DNA of 64,000 bases. Source: Cellulomonas humilata (GTDB lineage Bacteria; Actinomycetota; Actinomycetes; Actinomycetales; Cellulomonadaceae). The number at the start of each line of letters is the position of its first letter. Position 1 is the first letter of the stretch. Below, piece by piece: positions 25,729-38,332 of this stretch. A program made the translations under genes and the position numbers. The stretch is taken from positions 1-64,000 of the forward strand of contig NZ_JAUSVB010000001.1 of assembly GCF_030814415.1 (NCBI RefSeq), in the 5' to 3' direction. Under the pieces are notes generated by a model, which saw only the letters and a list, made by a program, of their open reading frames with translations, was not told the origin of the DNA and did not search any database.

Positions 25729-27059
25729 GCCACACCCCCGAGCTGACGGACACCGGCCATGCGGCGCGCGCCCCGCGCGAGCACCCGCAGGTAGAGCCGC
25801 TGCCCCACCACGGTGAGCGGGCCCGCCAGCCGGACCCACCAGCGGTCCGGCACCGAGAAGGCGGTCACGACGAACCACAGGTCCCCCGCGGCGTCGCGCT
25901 CCACGGTGAACGCCTCCTCGCCACGGAACGGATGACCCGTCAAGGTGCCGTAGCCGAAGCCGATCCGATCCGCCCCGCGTTCGACCCAGACCACCTGGCA
26001 CGGCACGGGCAGGTACACCGGCCCGAGTCCGGGACGACTCACGACCCGCAGGCCGGGGACGGCCTCCGGACCGTCCGGGATCACCTCGACAAGAGCCGCC
26101 TCGTGCACCTGCCAGCGCAGCAGCGCGTCGCCGACCGCTCCCAGGTCGAGTGCCGTCGCGCCCGGCATCAGCAGGTGCCGCACCCGCAGGTGCCGGTAGC
26201 CGTCGGGGAGCGGTCCCGCCTGCGTGGCGCCGACCTCCGCATAGGTCAGCCCGGTCGGCTCGGGAGCCCTCGGCAGGAGCCGCAGCCCGAGCAGGGTGCA
26301 CAGGACGAAGCCGAGCGCGTTCGCGACCCCGTGCGTCGCGGCCATCCACGACAGGCTCGGGTGCGCCAGACCCGTCGCCTCGCCGACCGCCCACCAGAGC
26401 GCCAGGAGCATCGAGACGACGATGGTCACCGCACCGACCCGCAGGAGCGCCCGGGCACCGCTCGACCCGACGAGCCCCACGGCGGCGGCTGCAGCGCACC
26501 AGAGCCCGATCGTCAGGACCACCGCTCCCACCAGCTCGGCGGCGTCCGAGACGAAGTAGCCGGCCAGCACGAGGAGCACGCCGGTCGGCGCCGCCACGGC
26601 CGCCGTCCTCGCGACGCGCGAGCCGTCCGTCCTCGCCACGAGCCCCACCACCAGGCACGCCCCGAACCCCGCGAACAGCATGTGGGGAACGGTCAGCGCC
26701 AGGTAGTCCCCGGAGAACCCGAGCAGACCCCAGCCCGCCCGCTCCGCGACGAGCGCGAGCGCACCCACCAGCGGAGTCGCCAGTGCGATCGCCGTGGAGA
26801 ACCCCCGGACGCGCAGCGCGCAGCCGGCCAGGACGACGCCGGCCAGCGCGAACGGCACCGCGAGCAGCGCGGCGAACGCCCCCACCGGGAGCCACACGCT
26901 CACCGCCGCGAGCACCCCGACCGACGGCCACAGCGCCGAGCGCGAGTGCGGCACCGCCCGGTCGCCCAGCAGCCGCAGCCCGAGCGGCAGCACGACGACG
27001 GTCCCGAGCCCCACCACCACCCGCACGACGTCGGCAGCGACCGGCGACAGCCCGCTCAT
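25725..27059 (-). CDS. YndJ-like membrane protein fused to a DUF1990 domain
   Basis: In this 444-residue protein, residues 1 to about 275 contain around eight or nine membrane segments, and HMLFAGFGACLVVGL fits the YndJ family of Firmicutes and actinobacteria. Residues about 285-440 form a soluble DUF1990 domain, recognisable by VGDALLRWQVHEAALVEV, PVPCQVVWVE and IGFGYGTLTGHPFRGEEAF. In many genomes DUF1990 is a separate protein. The function of either part is unknown. The start overlaps the 23-codon ORF and the stop overlaps the next gene (ATGA in both cases). Confidence 0.75.
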   Translation of the reverse strand: MSGLSPVAADVVRVVVGLGTVVVLPLGLRLLGDRAVPHSRSALWPSVGVLAAVSVWLPVGAFAALLAVPFALAGVVLAGCALRVRGFSTAIALATPLVGALALVAERAGWGLLGFSGDYLALTVPHMLFAGFGACLVVGLVARTDGSRVARTAAVAAPTGVLLVLAGYFVSDAAELVGAVVLTIGLWCAAAAAVGLVGSSGARALLRVGAVTIVVSMLLALWWAVGEATGLAHPSLSWMAATHGVANALGFVLCTLLGLRLLPRAPEPTGLTYAEVGATQAGPLPDGYRHLRVRHLLMPGATALDLGAVGDALLRWQVHEAALVEVIPDGPEAVPGLRVVSRPGLGPVYLPVPCQVVWVERGADRIGFGYGTLTGHPFRGEEAFTVERDAAGDLWFVVTAFSVPDRWWVRLAGPLTVVGQRLYLRVLARGARRMAGVRQLGGVA

Positions 27060-27127
27060 GCGCGCACCGCCTGCACCGGCGCGAGCACGTCGTCGGCTGC
27101 ATCGCGCACGACCGGCAGCTCGCTCAT
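27056..27127 (-). CDS. 23-residue ORF duplicated from the tail of the TetR gene
   Basis: This ORF encodes MSELPVVRDAADDVLAPVQA plus VRA. The last 23 residues of the TetR protein just upstream are alike at 15 of 23 positions, and the 72-base stretches agree at about 49 positions, so this is a tandem duplication. The ATG overlaps the TetR stop and its own stop overlaps the next ATG (both ATGA). It may be a translated peptide, a coupling element that keeps ribosomes moving, or simply debris. There is no independent ribosome site. Confidence 0.45.
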   Translation of the reverse strand: MSELPVVRDAADDVLAPVQAVRA

Positions 27128-27771
27128 GCCCGGACCGCTCGGACGAGTGCCAGCACGTCCTCGGACGCACCGCGCAGCACGGGCAGGCGCGACAGCTTGA
27201 CCAGTCGTCCGATCAGGGGCGCGATCCCCTCGACCAGCGTCCGCGTCCGCCGCTGCCCGGGTGAGCCGTCGTAGACCCAGAAGAGCGTGACCCCGAGCTG
27301 CGCCAGCCACAGGAGCTCGGGCAGCTCGTCGCGCAGGCCGGGCGGGACGGCGGGCGACGCACCCTCGACCAGCTCGCGGAAGAGCCCCTGGCTCAGCTCA
27401 CGCGACTCGCCCGACTCGGCGGAGAACGGGCTGGCGGCCGAGCCGGGCCGGATGGCGACCGTCACGAACTCGGCACCGAACGCGTGGTACTCCGCGAACG
27501 CGTCGACCCCGGCCAGCATCACCCCGCGCAGCCGTGCCGTCAGGTCGCCGCCCTGCGCCAGCACGGCCCGGGCGGCCGTCGCGTGCTCCCGGGTGACGTC
27601 GAGGTAGAGCTCCTGGACCAGGTGGTCCTTCGACGCGAAGTGGTAGTACGCGTTCCCCGTGGCGACCCCGGCCTCCTGCGCGATCGCCCGCATCGTCGTC
27701 GCCGCGTAGCCGCGCTCACGGAACAGGCGGAGGGCCGTGGACCGGACGAGGGCCTTCGTGTCGTCGCTCAT
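27124..27771 (-). CDS. TetR-family transcriptional regulator
   Basis: This 215-residue protein has the TetR DNA-binding domain at its N-terminus: ALRLFRERGYAATTMRAIAQ followed by GVATGNAYYHFASKDHLVQE. A ligand/dimerisation domain follows. It is the first gene of the operon that continues through the 23-codon ORF, YndJ-DUF1990, a membrane protein and nagA. Two copies of a perfect palindrome lie directly upstream, so autorepression and control of the whole operon are likely. The inducer is unknown. Confidence 0.9.
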   Translation of the reverse strand: MSDDTKALVRSTALRLFRERGYAATTMRAIAQEAGVATGNAYYHFASKDHLVQELYLDVTREHATAARAVLAQGGDLTARLRGVMLAGVDAFAEYHAFGAEFVTVAIRPGSAASPFSAESGESRELSQGLFRELVEGASPAVPPGLRDELPELLWLAQLGVTLFWVYDGSPGQRRTRTLVEGIAPLIGRLVKLSRLPVLRGASEDVLALVRAVRA

Positions 27772-27779
27772 GCGGCCAG

Positions 27780-27806
27780 TTGAACATGTTCAACTGAACA
27801 TGTTCA
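27780..27806. promoter_or_regulatory. double TetR operator
   Basis: The perfect palindrome TGAACATGTTCA occurs twice, at 27781-27792 and 27795-27806, and the first copy extends to TTGAACATGTTCAA. The 14-bp centre spacing would favour two dimers on adjacent faces. It begins nine bases upstream of the TetR start codon. Confidence 0.8.
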
Positions 27807-27831
27807 AGAGCCCGGCGGTGTGAGGTGGGTC

Positions 27832-28527
27832 CTAGAAGAGGCGCGTGCTGCTGTCGTCGACGCCGCGCATCGTGTCGTAGTCGAGCACGAGGCAGCCGAT
27901 CCCCCGGTCCGTGGCGAGCACGCGGGCCTGCGGCTTGATCTCCTGCGCGGCGAACACCCCGCGCACCGGCGCCAGGTGCGGGTCGCGGTTGAGCAGCTCC
28001 AGGTACCGCGTCAGCTGCTCGACGCCGTCGATGTCCCCGCGCCGCTTGATCTCGACGGCGACCGTGCCGCCCGCGGGGTCCTTGGCCAGGATGTCCACCG
28101 GGCCGATGGCCGTCGGGTACTCCCGCCGCACCAGCGTGTGCCCGGTGCCCAGCAGCAGGATCTGCGCCGCCAGGAGCTCCTGCAGGTGGGCCTCGACACC
28201 GTCCTTCACCAGTCCGGGGTCCACCCCCAGCTCGTGCGCGGAGTCGTGCAGGACCTCGTACAGGTCGATCTCGAGGCGGTCGTCCGACTTCTGGTGCTGG
28301 ACGGTCCACACCTCCGTGACACCGGCGGCCATGGCCTCCGCGGACGGCTCCGACACCGCGAGCGTGCACGGCGGGCTCATCCAGTTCAGCGGCTTGTACG
28401 ACCCGCCGTCGGAGTGCAGCAGCACGCTGCCGTCGGCCTTCACCACCAGGAGGCGCGTGGCCAGGGGCAGGTGCGCGTTGAGCCGGCCGCTGTAGCGGGC
28501 CGAGCAGGACGCCACGACGAGGCGCAT
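27832..28527 (-). CDS. nucS: mismatch-specific endonuclease NucS/EndoMS
   Basis: This 231-residue protein begins with [20 protein letters not shown], typical of actinobacterial NucS. The N-terminal DNA-binding half is followed by a RecB-like nuclease core with [10 protein letters not shown] and [20 protein letters not shown], which hold the catalytic Asp, Glu and Lys. NucS cuts both strands at G-T and related mismatches and replaces MutS/MutL repair in actinobacteria, working with the beta clamp. The C-terminal end RLF fits a clamp-binding tail. ATG 28527 has GAAAGAG upstream. It lies just after the DUF2550 gene, as in many relatives. Confidence 0.93.
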   Translation of the reverse strand: MRLVVASCSARYSGRLNAHLPLATRLLVVKADGSVLLHSDGGSYKPLNWMSPPCTLAVSEPSAEAMAAGVTEVWTVQHQKSDDRLEIDLYEVLHDSAHELGVDPGLVKDGVEAHLQELLAAQILLLGTGHTLVRREYPTAIGPVDILAKDPAGGTVAVEIKRRGDIDGVEQLTRYLELLNRDPHLAPVRGVFAAQEIKPQARVLATDRGIGCLVLDYDTMRGVDDSSTRLF

Positions 28528-28547
28528 GAAGAACTCTTTCCGAGAAG

Positions 28548-28955
28548 TCAGATGACCGAGCCGACGCGCGACGGCGTCGCCTCGATCCACGACGTGAGGC
28601 CGGCGTAGGCCTCGGCGCTCATCAGCAGGTGGACGGGCTCGGTCTCGGAACCGGGGCGGCACGTCACCACCACCTGACCGGCATGCCAGTCGGTGCGCGC
28701 CAGCACCTCGAGACCCACGCGCTGCCACCGGGCGTGCGGCCGGGCTGCCAGCGACCGGTAGCGCCACCAGTAGAGCCGGTCGGTGCCGTACTGCGCGACA
28801 CCCGAGGACCAGGGCCCCGAGGTGGTCCGGCCCAGCGCACAGTGGAACGACCCGACCCGACGGTTGAGCGTGTGCACCCGGGAGAACCACAGGGCGACGA
28901 CGGCGAGCAGCACCACGACGATCACACTCAGGAGTGCGACGACGTGTCCGCTCAC
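28548..28955 (-). CDS. DUF2550 family membrane-anchored protein
   Basis: This 135-residue protein has one N-terminal membrane segment (about 5-24) and a small cytoplasmic domain with [22 protein letters not shown] and a conserved Trp-rich core, matching the DUF2550 family found next to atpC in actinobacteria. Translation starts at a GTG 13 bases after atpC. The function is unknown; the constant position suggests a link to the ATP synthase or simply shared expression. Confidence 0.8.
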   Translation of the reverse strand: MSGHVVALLSVIVVVLLAVVALWFSRVHTLNRRVGSFHCALGRTTSGPWSSGVAQYGTDRLYWWRYRSLAARPHARWQRVGLEVLARTDWHAGQVVVTCRPGSETEPVHLLMSAEAYAGLTSWIEATPSRVGSVI

Positions 28956-28968
28956 CGTCTCGGCGCCC

Positions 28969-29262
28969 TCAGTGCGTGGCAGGCGACGTCGTGGGGCGAG
29001 CGCCCTCGATGACGTTGTCGGCGACGATGGTCAGGTGGTTCGAGTCGAAGGACAGGAAGCCGCCCTCGACCTGCCAGCGCTTCGGCTCGCCGCCCCCGAC
29101 GGGGAACACGCGGAGCTCGCCGGGCTGGAGCACGGACAGCACGGGCTCGTGACCGGCCAGGATGCCGATCTCACCCTCCCCGGCCTTGGCCGAGACCATG
29201 CGGGCGGTGCCGGACCAGAGCTTTCCGGCGGTGGCGACGAGCTCGACCTCGATGTCTGCCAC
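28969..29262 (-). CDS. atpC: ATP synthase F1 epsilon subunit
   Basis: This 97-residue protein has the beta-sandwich of epsilon: VELVATAGKLWSGTARMVSA, GEIGILAGHEPVLSVLQPGE and a final strand with LTIVADNVIEGA. The long C-terminal helical hairpin of E. coli epsilon (about 135 residues) is missing, as is usual for the shorter actinobacterial forms, so inhibition by that hairpin should be weak or absent. It follows atpD across an 80-base gap with a strong hairpin. Confidence 0.93.
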   Translation of the reverse strand: MADIEVELVATAGKLWSGTARMVSAKAGEGEIGILAGHEPVLSVLQPGELRVFPVGGGEPKRWQVEGGFLSFDSNHLTIVADNVIEGARPTTSPATH

Positions 29263-29298
29263 GGGACCCTCCTTCGATGTTGTGCGGGACTACGGGTA

Positions 29299-29329
29299 CG
29301 CAGGGGCGTCCGTGGTGGACGCCCCTGCG
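29299..29329 (-). other. strong hairpin between atpD and atpC
   Basis: CGCAGGGGCGTCC (29299-29311) pairs perfectly over 13 bp with GGACGCCCCTGCG (29317-29329) around a five-base loop. It lies between the atpD stop and the atpC ribosome site. No U-tract follows on the transcript, so partial termination or an mRNA-processing/stability element is more likely than full termination. Confidence 0.65.
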
Positions 29330-29342
29330 TTGGCCTGACAGG

Positions 29343-31758
<2,416 letters not shown>

Positions 31759-31759
31759 G

Positions 31760-33388
31760 TCAGCCCTTCTTCTGCCGGACGATCTGCTCCTGCTCGATCT
31801 CGACCTCGGCGCCGTCGTCGGACGAGCCGACCAGCGTCGTGCCGTCGCCCACCAGGAAGCCGTTGCGGAACTCGTCGATCGCGTCCCCGAGAGCCTTCTC
31901 GGTGTCGTCCTCGAGCTTGCCCGACGACGCGATGGTCGACAGGACGTCCGTGTTGCGGCGCAGGTGGTCGAGCAGCTCGGTCTCGAACCGGCGCACGTCG
32001 GCGATCGGGACGTCGTCCAGCTTGCCCTTGGTGCCGGCCCAGATCGACGCGACCTGGTCCTCGACCGGGTACGGCGTGTACTGCGCCTGCTTGAGCAGCT
32101 CCATGAGGCGGGCGCCGCGGGTCAGCTGGGCGCGCGAGGCGGCGTCGAGGTCGGACGCGAACATCGCGAACGCCTCGAGGGACCGGAACTGCGCGAGGTC
32201 CAGCTTCAGCGTGCCGGAGACCTTCTTCATGGCCTTGACCTGCGCGGCACCACCGACGCGGGACACCGAGATGCCGACGTCGACGGCCGGGCGCTGGTCC
32301 GCGTTGAACAGGTCGGACTGCAGGAAGATCTGACCGTCCGTGATGGAGATGACGTTGGTCGGGATGTACGCCGACACGTCGTTGGCCTTGGTCTCGATGA
32401 CCGGCAGACCCGTCATCGAGCCGCCGCCCAGCTCGTCCGAGAGCTTGGCACAACGCTCCAGCAGACGGGAGTGCAGGTAGAAGACGTCACCGGGGTACGC
32501 CTCGCGGCCCGGCGGGCGACGCAGCAGCAGCGACACGGCACGGTAGGCCTCGGCCTGCTTGGACAGGTCGTCGAAGACGATCAGGACGTGCTTGCCCTGG
32601 TACATCCAGTGCTGGCCGATGGCCGAGCCGGTGTAGGGCGCGAGGTACTTGAAGCCGGCCGGGTCGGACGCGGGGGCCGCGACGATGGTCGTGTACTCGA
32701 GCGCGCCGGCCTCCTCCAGGGCGCCGCGGATGGCGGCGATGGTGGAGCCCTTCTGACCGATGGCGACGTAGATGCAGCGGACCTGCTTGGTCTCGTCGCC
32801 CGACTCCCAGTTGGCCTTCTGGTTGATGATCGTGTCGATCGCGATCGCCGTCTTGCCCGTCTGGCGGTCACCGATGATCAGCTGGCGCTGGCCACGGCCG
32901 ATCGGGATCATCGCGTCGATGGCCTTGAGGCCCGTCTGCAGCGGCTCGTCGACGCTCTTGCGCGCCATGACGCCCGGGGCCTGCAGCTCGAGGGCGCGGC
33001 GGCCCTCGGTCTTCAGCTCGCCCAGACCGTCGATGGGCTGGCCCAGCGGGTCGACGACGCGGCCGAGGTAGCCGTCACCGATCGGGACGGAGAGCACCTC
33101 GCCCGTGCGGCGGACCTCCTGGCCCTCCTCGATGCCCGTGAACTCGCCCAGCACGACGACGCCGATCTCGCGGACGTCGAGGTTGAGCGCGAGGCCGAGC
33201 GTGCCGTCCTCGAACCGCAGCAGCTCGTTCGCCATCGCGCCCGGGAGGCCCTCGACCTGCGCGATGCCATCGGCCGTCAGGGTCACGCGGCCGACCTCTT
33301 CGGAGACCACGCCCGTCGGCTCGTAGGACTTCACGAAGCTGTCCAGCGCGGCCCGGATCTCGTCCGGCCGGATCGTCAGCTCAGCCAT
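31760..33388 (-). CDS. atpA: ATP synthase F1 alpha subunit
   Basis: This 542-residue non-catalytic nucleotide-binding subunit has the P-loop [15 protein letters not shown] near 170 and the signature [16 protein letters not shown] near 375. The N-terminus [15 protein letters not shown] contacts the delta subunit. The acidic C-terminal extension of about 30 residues ending QIVRQKKG is typical of actinobacteria. It follows atpH across an 81-base gap with a small hairpin. Confidence 0.97.
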   Translation of the reverse strand: MAELTIRPDEIRAALDSFVKSYEPTGVVSEEVGRVTLTADGIAQVEGLPGAMANELLRFEDGTLGLALNLDVREIGVVVLGEFTGIEEGQEVRRTGEVLSVPIGDGYLGRVVDPLGQPIDGLGELKTEGRRALELQAPGVMARKSVDEPLQTGLKAIDAMIPIGRGQRQLIIGDRQTGKTAIAIDTIINQKANWESGDETKQVRCIYVAIGQKGSTIAAIRGALEEAGALEYTTIVAAPASDPAGFKYLAPYTGSAIGQHWMYQGKHVLIVFDDLSKQAEAYRAVSLLLRRPPGREAYPGDVFYLHSRLLERCAKLSDELGGGSMTGLPVIETKANDVSAYIPTNVISITDGQIFLQSDLFNADQRPAVDVGISVSRVGGAAQVKAMKKVSGTLKLDLAQFRSLEAFAMFASDLDAASRAQLTRGARLMELLKQAQYTPYPVEDQVASIWAGTKGKLDDVPIADVRRFETELLDHLRRNTDVLSTIASSGKLEDDTEKALGDAIDEFRNGFLVGDGTTLVGSSDDGAEVEIEQEQIVRQKKG

Positions 33389-33405
33389 TGCTCTTCTCCT
33401 GTCGT

Positions 33406-33424
33406 GACCGCCGGTCGGGCGGTC
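33406..33424 (-). other. hairpin between atpH and atpA
   Basis: GACCGCC (33406-33412) and GGCGGTC (33418-33424) form a 7-bp stem with a five-base loop, 18 bases before the atpA start. It is much weaker than the atpD-atpC hairpin and may only shape translation initiation. Confidence 0.4.
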
Positions 33425-33469
33425 GTACGTTCGTGCACGTCGTTCAAGGGACCGGCCTGGGGCCGATTC

Positions 33470-34281
33470 TCAGCTGGCAAGTCGTCGTCGTGCGTCGGCG
33501 AGCCTGGCGAGCACGGTCGAGTCGACCACGTCCGCGCCCACCTGGATGCGCAGTCCCCCGAGGATCGCGGGGTCCACCGTCACGTTGAGCTGCAGGTCCT
33601 GCCCGTACTCCTGCTGCAAGAGGGCACCGAGCCGGTCCAGCTGCGCCTGCGAGAGCTCGCTGCCGGACGTCACGGACGCCACGAGGCGTTCGCGCCGCGC
33701 CGCGGCGAGCTCGCCCACGAGACCGAGGGTCGCGACGAAGCGACGACCACGCGGGGACGCGGCCGCTCGCCGTGCCACCGCGAGGGTGGCGTCGGTGACC
33801 TTGCCGCGCAGCAGGTTCTCCGCGAGGTCGGCGCGCTTGTCGCCGGGGACCCGCGGGTCGAACAGCGCCTGGCGCACCTCACGCTGGCCGACGAGCGACC
33901 GCGTGATGCGGAACAGCTCGTCCTCGACGCGCTCGAGCTCCTTGCCGGCCTGCGCCGAAGCGAGCACGGCGTCGAAGCCCAGGCGCTCGACGGCCTCGAT
34001 GAGGTCCTCGGCGGACGACCAGCGCGACTTCACGAGGTCCGACACCGCGTCGACGACCCGGGCGTCGAGCCGGCCGAGCACGCTCGACACCAGCCCTGCC
34101 TTGGCGTCGCCGTCGATGGCGGGGTCCGACAGGGTCCGCCGCAGCGAGCCCGAGGAGTCCAAGGCGTCGACGACGGCGAACAGCTGCTCGCCGAGCGTGA
34201 TCCCCTGCGCGCCCGCCGCGGACAGCACCGGCTCGAACCGGTGCTGTACCGCGCCGAGCGACGCCAGACTCGTGCCGCGCA

Positions 34282-34282
<1 letters not shown>
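33470..34282 (-). CDS. atpH: ATP synthase F1 delta subunit
   Basis: This 270-residue peripheral-stalk protein is longer than E. coli delta (about 177), as in most actinobacteria. The extra length is N-terminal. The recognisable delta core runs from about 90, with LAENLLRGKVTDATLAVARR and the C-terminal region GGLRIQVGADVVDSTVLARL. It links the b subunit to the top of alpha3beta3. The ATG overlaps the atpF stop (TGATG). Confidence 0.93.
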
Positions 34283-35979
<1,697 letters not shown>

Positions 35980-36060
35980 GGCGGTCTCCTGTGGTCGTGT
36001 GCGCCGAGTGCCGCATCAGTGCGGGCACGAGCACGGCGCCGGGCCGTCTTGGATGGCGAA

Positions 36061-36088
36061 AGCCTAACCTATGGACGGGCTTGGTCAG
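36061..36088 (-). promoter_or_regulatory. candidate atp operon promoter
   Basis: On the minus strand CTGACC (36088-36083) is followed after 16 bases by TAGGCT (36066-36061), about 80 bases before the atpB start and after a hairpin that may end the upstream transcript. The hexamers are imperfect. Confidence 0.35.
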
Positions 36089-36100
36089 GACCTGCGCAGA

Positions 36101-36115
36101 GGCCCCCGAGGGGCC
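36101..36115 (-). terminator. short hairpin after the AtpI-like gene
   Basis: GGCCCC (36101-36106) and GGGGCC (36110-36115) form a six-pair stem with a three-base loop, 11 bases past the stop at 36127. It could end or weaken transcription from the upstream genes before the atp promoter. Confidence 0.4.
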
Positions 36116-36126
36116 CGGACAGGGGG

Positions 36127-36564
36127 CTACGCCTCGAAATATCCGACCCGTCCGCGCTGCACCGCACGGGCGTCCAGGACGGCCGACCCGATGACCCCCG
36201 CGATCGACACGAGGAACAGCACCTGCGGGTTGTAGAAGTCGAACTGCTTGAGGATCACGAGCACCACGATGACGACGACGAGCTTGCCCAGCCAGGCGCC
36301 CATGATGACCGCCATCATCGTCGTCGGCGCCGAGTGCGCCGTGCGCAGGACCGAGATCACGGTGGTCCCCGAGAAGATCAGCGCGATGCCCACGCCGAGC
36401 AGCGCACCCCAGACGCCGGCCATGCCGTCGACCAGGTAGCCGACGCCGACACCCAGCACGGTGAGCACGCCGAGCAGGACGAGCATGTCCCGCAGCGACT
36501 TGCGGAAGACGGCCTCGTTCGCCGACGGCGGGGTGGGGGCCGGGGCGGGTGCGGGGGTGGTCAT
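36127..36564 (-). CDS. AtpI-like membrane protein
   Basis: This 145-residue protein has a Pro/Ala-rich N-terminus and four membrane segments: DMLVLLGVLTVLGVGVGYLV, ALLGVGIALIFSGTTVISVL, MAVIMGAWLGKLVVVIVVLV and VLFLVSIAGVIGSAVL. Its size and place directly ahead of atpB match ATP synthase protein I, which helps to assemble the c-ring or to import Mg. The sequence family itself is weakly conserved. The ATG overlaps the stop of the upstream transferase gene. Confidence 0.75.
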   Translation of the reverse strand: MTTPAPAPAPTPPSANEAVFRKSLRDMLVLLGVLTVLGVGVGYLVDGMAGVWGALLGVGIALIFSGTTVISVLRTAHSAPTTMMAVIMGAWLGKLVVVIVVLVILKQFDFYNPQVLFLVSIAGVIGSAVLDARAVQRGRVGYFEA

Positions 36565-37685
36565 CGGACGGCCTCCAGGGGTGGGGTGGCGGACCTGCCG
36601 CGCAGCGGTCCGAGGGTCAGCACGGTGGCGACGAGCACGGCGACGCCGAACGTGACGAGGACGACGGTGGTCTCCCACCGGACCAGGGCGGCGACGCCGA
36701 AGGCGAACACCGCGGTCCAGACGTACATGATCGCGACCGCACGGCGGTGCGAGTGGCCCAGCTGCAGCATGCGGTGGTGCAGGTGCATGCGGTCCGGGTG
36801 GAACGGGGACTTGCCGGCGCCGACGCGGCGGATGATCGCGAGCCCCATGTCGAGCAGCGGGAGCAGGAGCACCGCGAACGGCAGGAGCATCGGCAGGAAC
36901 GCGGGGAACCGCTGGCGCTGGAGCACCTCGTCGGGGTCGATCTGGCCCGTCACGTAGATGGCCGCGGCGCTGAACACGAAGCCGAGCAGCATGGCGCCCG
37001 AGTCGCCCATGAAGATGCGGGCGGGGTACACGTTGTGCGGCAGGAACCCGACGCACGCCCCCACCAGCACGGCGAGCACCAGCGCCGCGAGGTTGGCGTT
37101 GGCGTACGCACCCGGGTTGGCACCCTCGGTCAGCAGGTAGGCGTAGAGGAAGAACGCGGTGCCGCCGATCGCCAGCACGCCCGCCGCGAGCCCGTCGAGC
37201 CCGTCGACGAAGTTCACCGCGTTCATGGCGATGACCACCGTGAGCACGGTGAGGAAGGTCGCCATCCGGGTGGAGCTGAGCACCTGGTAGCTGCCGGTGG
37301 GTAGCTGGTAGAGCTGGACGCCCTGCCACGCGAGGAAACCGCCGGCCAGCACCTGGCCCATCAGCTTGGTCAGCCAGTCGAGGTCCCAGATGTCGTCGGC
37401 GACCCCGAGCGCGCACACGATCGCTGCACCGCCCATGATGCCGACGAGCGGTCGCGGGTTGGCGTAGACACCGGCGAGGAACGGGAGCTGGCTCGACATG
37501 AGGACGGCGACGAGCATGCCCGCGAACATCGCCATGCCGCCGAGCCGTGGCGTCGGGATCGCGTGCACGTCGCGGTCTCGGACGGCCGTGATGGCGCCCC
37601 AGCGCAGCGCGCACCACCGTGCCAGCGGCGTCATCAGGTACGCCACCGTGGCGGAGATGAGCAGGGCGAGCAGGTAGACCCTCAC
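36561..37685 (-). CDS. undecaprenyl-phosphate sugar-1-phosphate transferase (WecA/MraY family)
   Basis: This 374-residue membrane enzyme has about ten or eleven membrane segments. PTPRLGGMAM, the catalytic NAVNFVDGLDGLAAG, the metal-binding RIFMGDSGAMLLGF and the cytosolic loop HPDRMHLHHRMLQLGHSHR are WecA/TagO-family motifs. It should transfer GlcNAc-1-phosphate (or a similar sugar) to undecaprenyl phosphate to begin a cell-wall glycan. The GTG start overlaps the tsaC-like stop (GTGA). Its place between tsaC and atpI is typical of actinobacteria. Confidence 0.92.
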   Translation of the reverse strand: MRVYLLALLISATVAYLMTPLARWCALRWGAITAVRDRDVHAIPTPRLGGMAMFAGMLVAVLMSSQLPFLAGVYANPRPLVGIMGGAAIVCALGVADDIWDLDWLTKLMGQVLAGGFLAWQGVQLYQLPTGSYQVLSSTRMATFLTVLTVVIAMNAVNFVDGLDGLAAGVLAIGGTAFFLYAYLLTEGANPGAYANANLAALVLAVLVGACVGFLPHNVYPARIFMGDSGAMLLGFVFSAAAIYVTGQIDPDEVLQRQRFPAFLPMLLPFAVLLLPLLDMGLAIIRRVGAGKSPFHPDRMHLHHRMLQLGHSHRRAVAIMYVWTAVFAFGVAALVRWETTVVLVTFGVAVLVATVLTLGPLRGRSATPPLEAVR

Positions 37686-38332
37686 GCGGTGGGTCCCTCC
37701 ACCGGGGTGACCTCGTTGAGCTGCTCGAGGCTGAGCGCCCCGACGCGCACGAGGCGCAGGGTCGGGCCCGTGGCGTCGACGATGCTCGAGGCGATCTGGC
37801 CGGGGGCGTCGCCGCCGTCGAGGTAGACCGCGACGGAGTCGCCGAGCTGGTCGTAGGCGTCCTGGGCGGTCACGGCGGCGGGCGAGCCCGTCCGGTTCGC
37901 GCTGGAGACCGCGAGCGGTCCGGTCCGGCGCAGCAGGGCCAACGCGGTCTCGTGGTCCGGGACCCGCAGCGCGACTGTGCCCCGCGTCTCCCCCAGGTCC
38001 CACGCCAGCGACGGCTGGGCACGGACGATGAGCGTGAGCCCGCCCGGCCAGAACGCCTCGGCGAGGGCGCGCGCACCCGCGGGCACGTCCGTGGCCAGGC
38101 CGTCGAGCGTGCGCACGTCGCCGATCAGCACCGGGGGCGGCATCTGGCGGCCGCGGCCCTTGGCGTCGAGGAGCGCCTGGACGGCGGGTGGCGTGAACGC
38201 GTCGGCGGCGATCCCGTAGACGGTGTCGGTGGGGAGCACCACGAGTCCCCCGCGGGACAGGACGTTGACCGCCTCGTCGAGCGCCGGGCCCCAGGTGGTG
38301 GGGTCGCTCGCGGGGGTGATCCGCTCGTTCAC
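37682..38332 (-). CDS. L-threonylcarbamoyladenylate synthase (TsaC/Sua5 family)
   Basis: This 216-residue YrdC-fold enzyme makes threonylcarbamoyl-AMP for the t6A modification of tRNAs that read ANN codons. GLVVLPTDTVYGIAADAF (about 29-46), KGRGRQMPPPVLI, WPGGLTLIVRA, VALRVPDH and GPLAVSSANRTGSPAA are the family motifs. It lacks the extra Sua5 C-terminal domain, so it is the short TsaC-like form. The GTG start overlaps the prmC stop. Confidence 0.92.
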   Translation of the reverse strand: MNERITPASDPTTWGPALDEAVNVLSRGGLVVLPTDTVYGIAADAFTPPAVQALLDAKGRGRQMPPPVLIGDVRTLDGLATDVPAGARALAEAFWPGGLTLIVRAQPSLAWDLGETRGTVALRVPDHETALALLRRTGPLAVSSANRTGSPAAVTAQDAYDQLGDSVAVYLDGGDAPGQIASSIVDATGPTLRLVRVGALSLEQLNEVTPVEGPTA

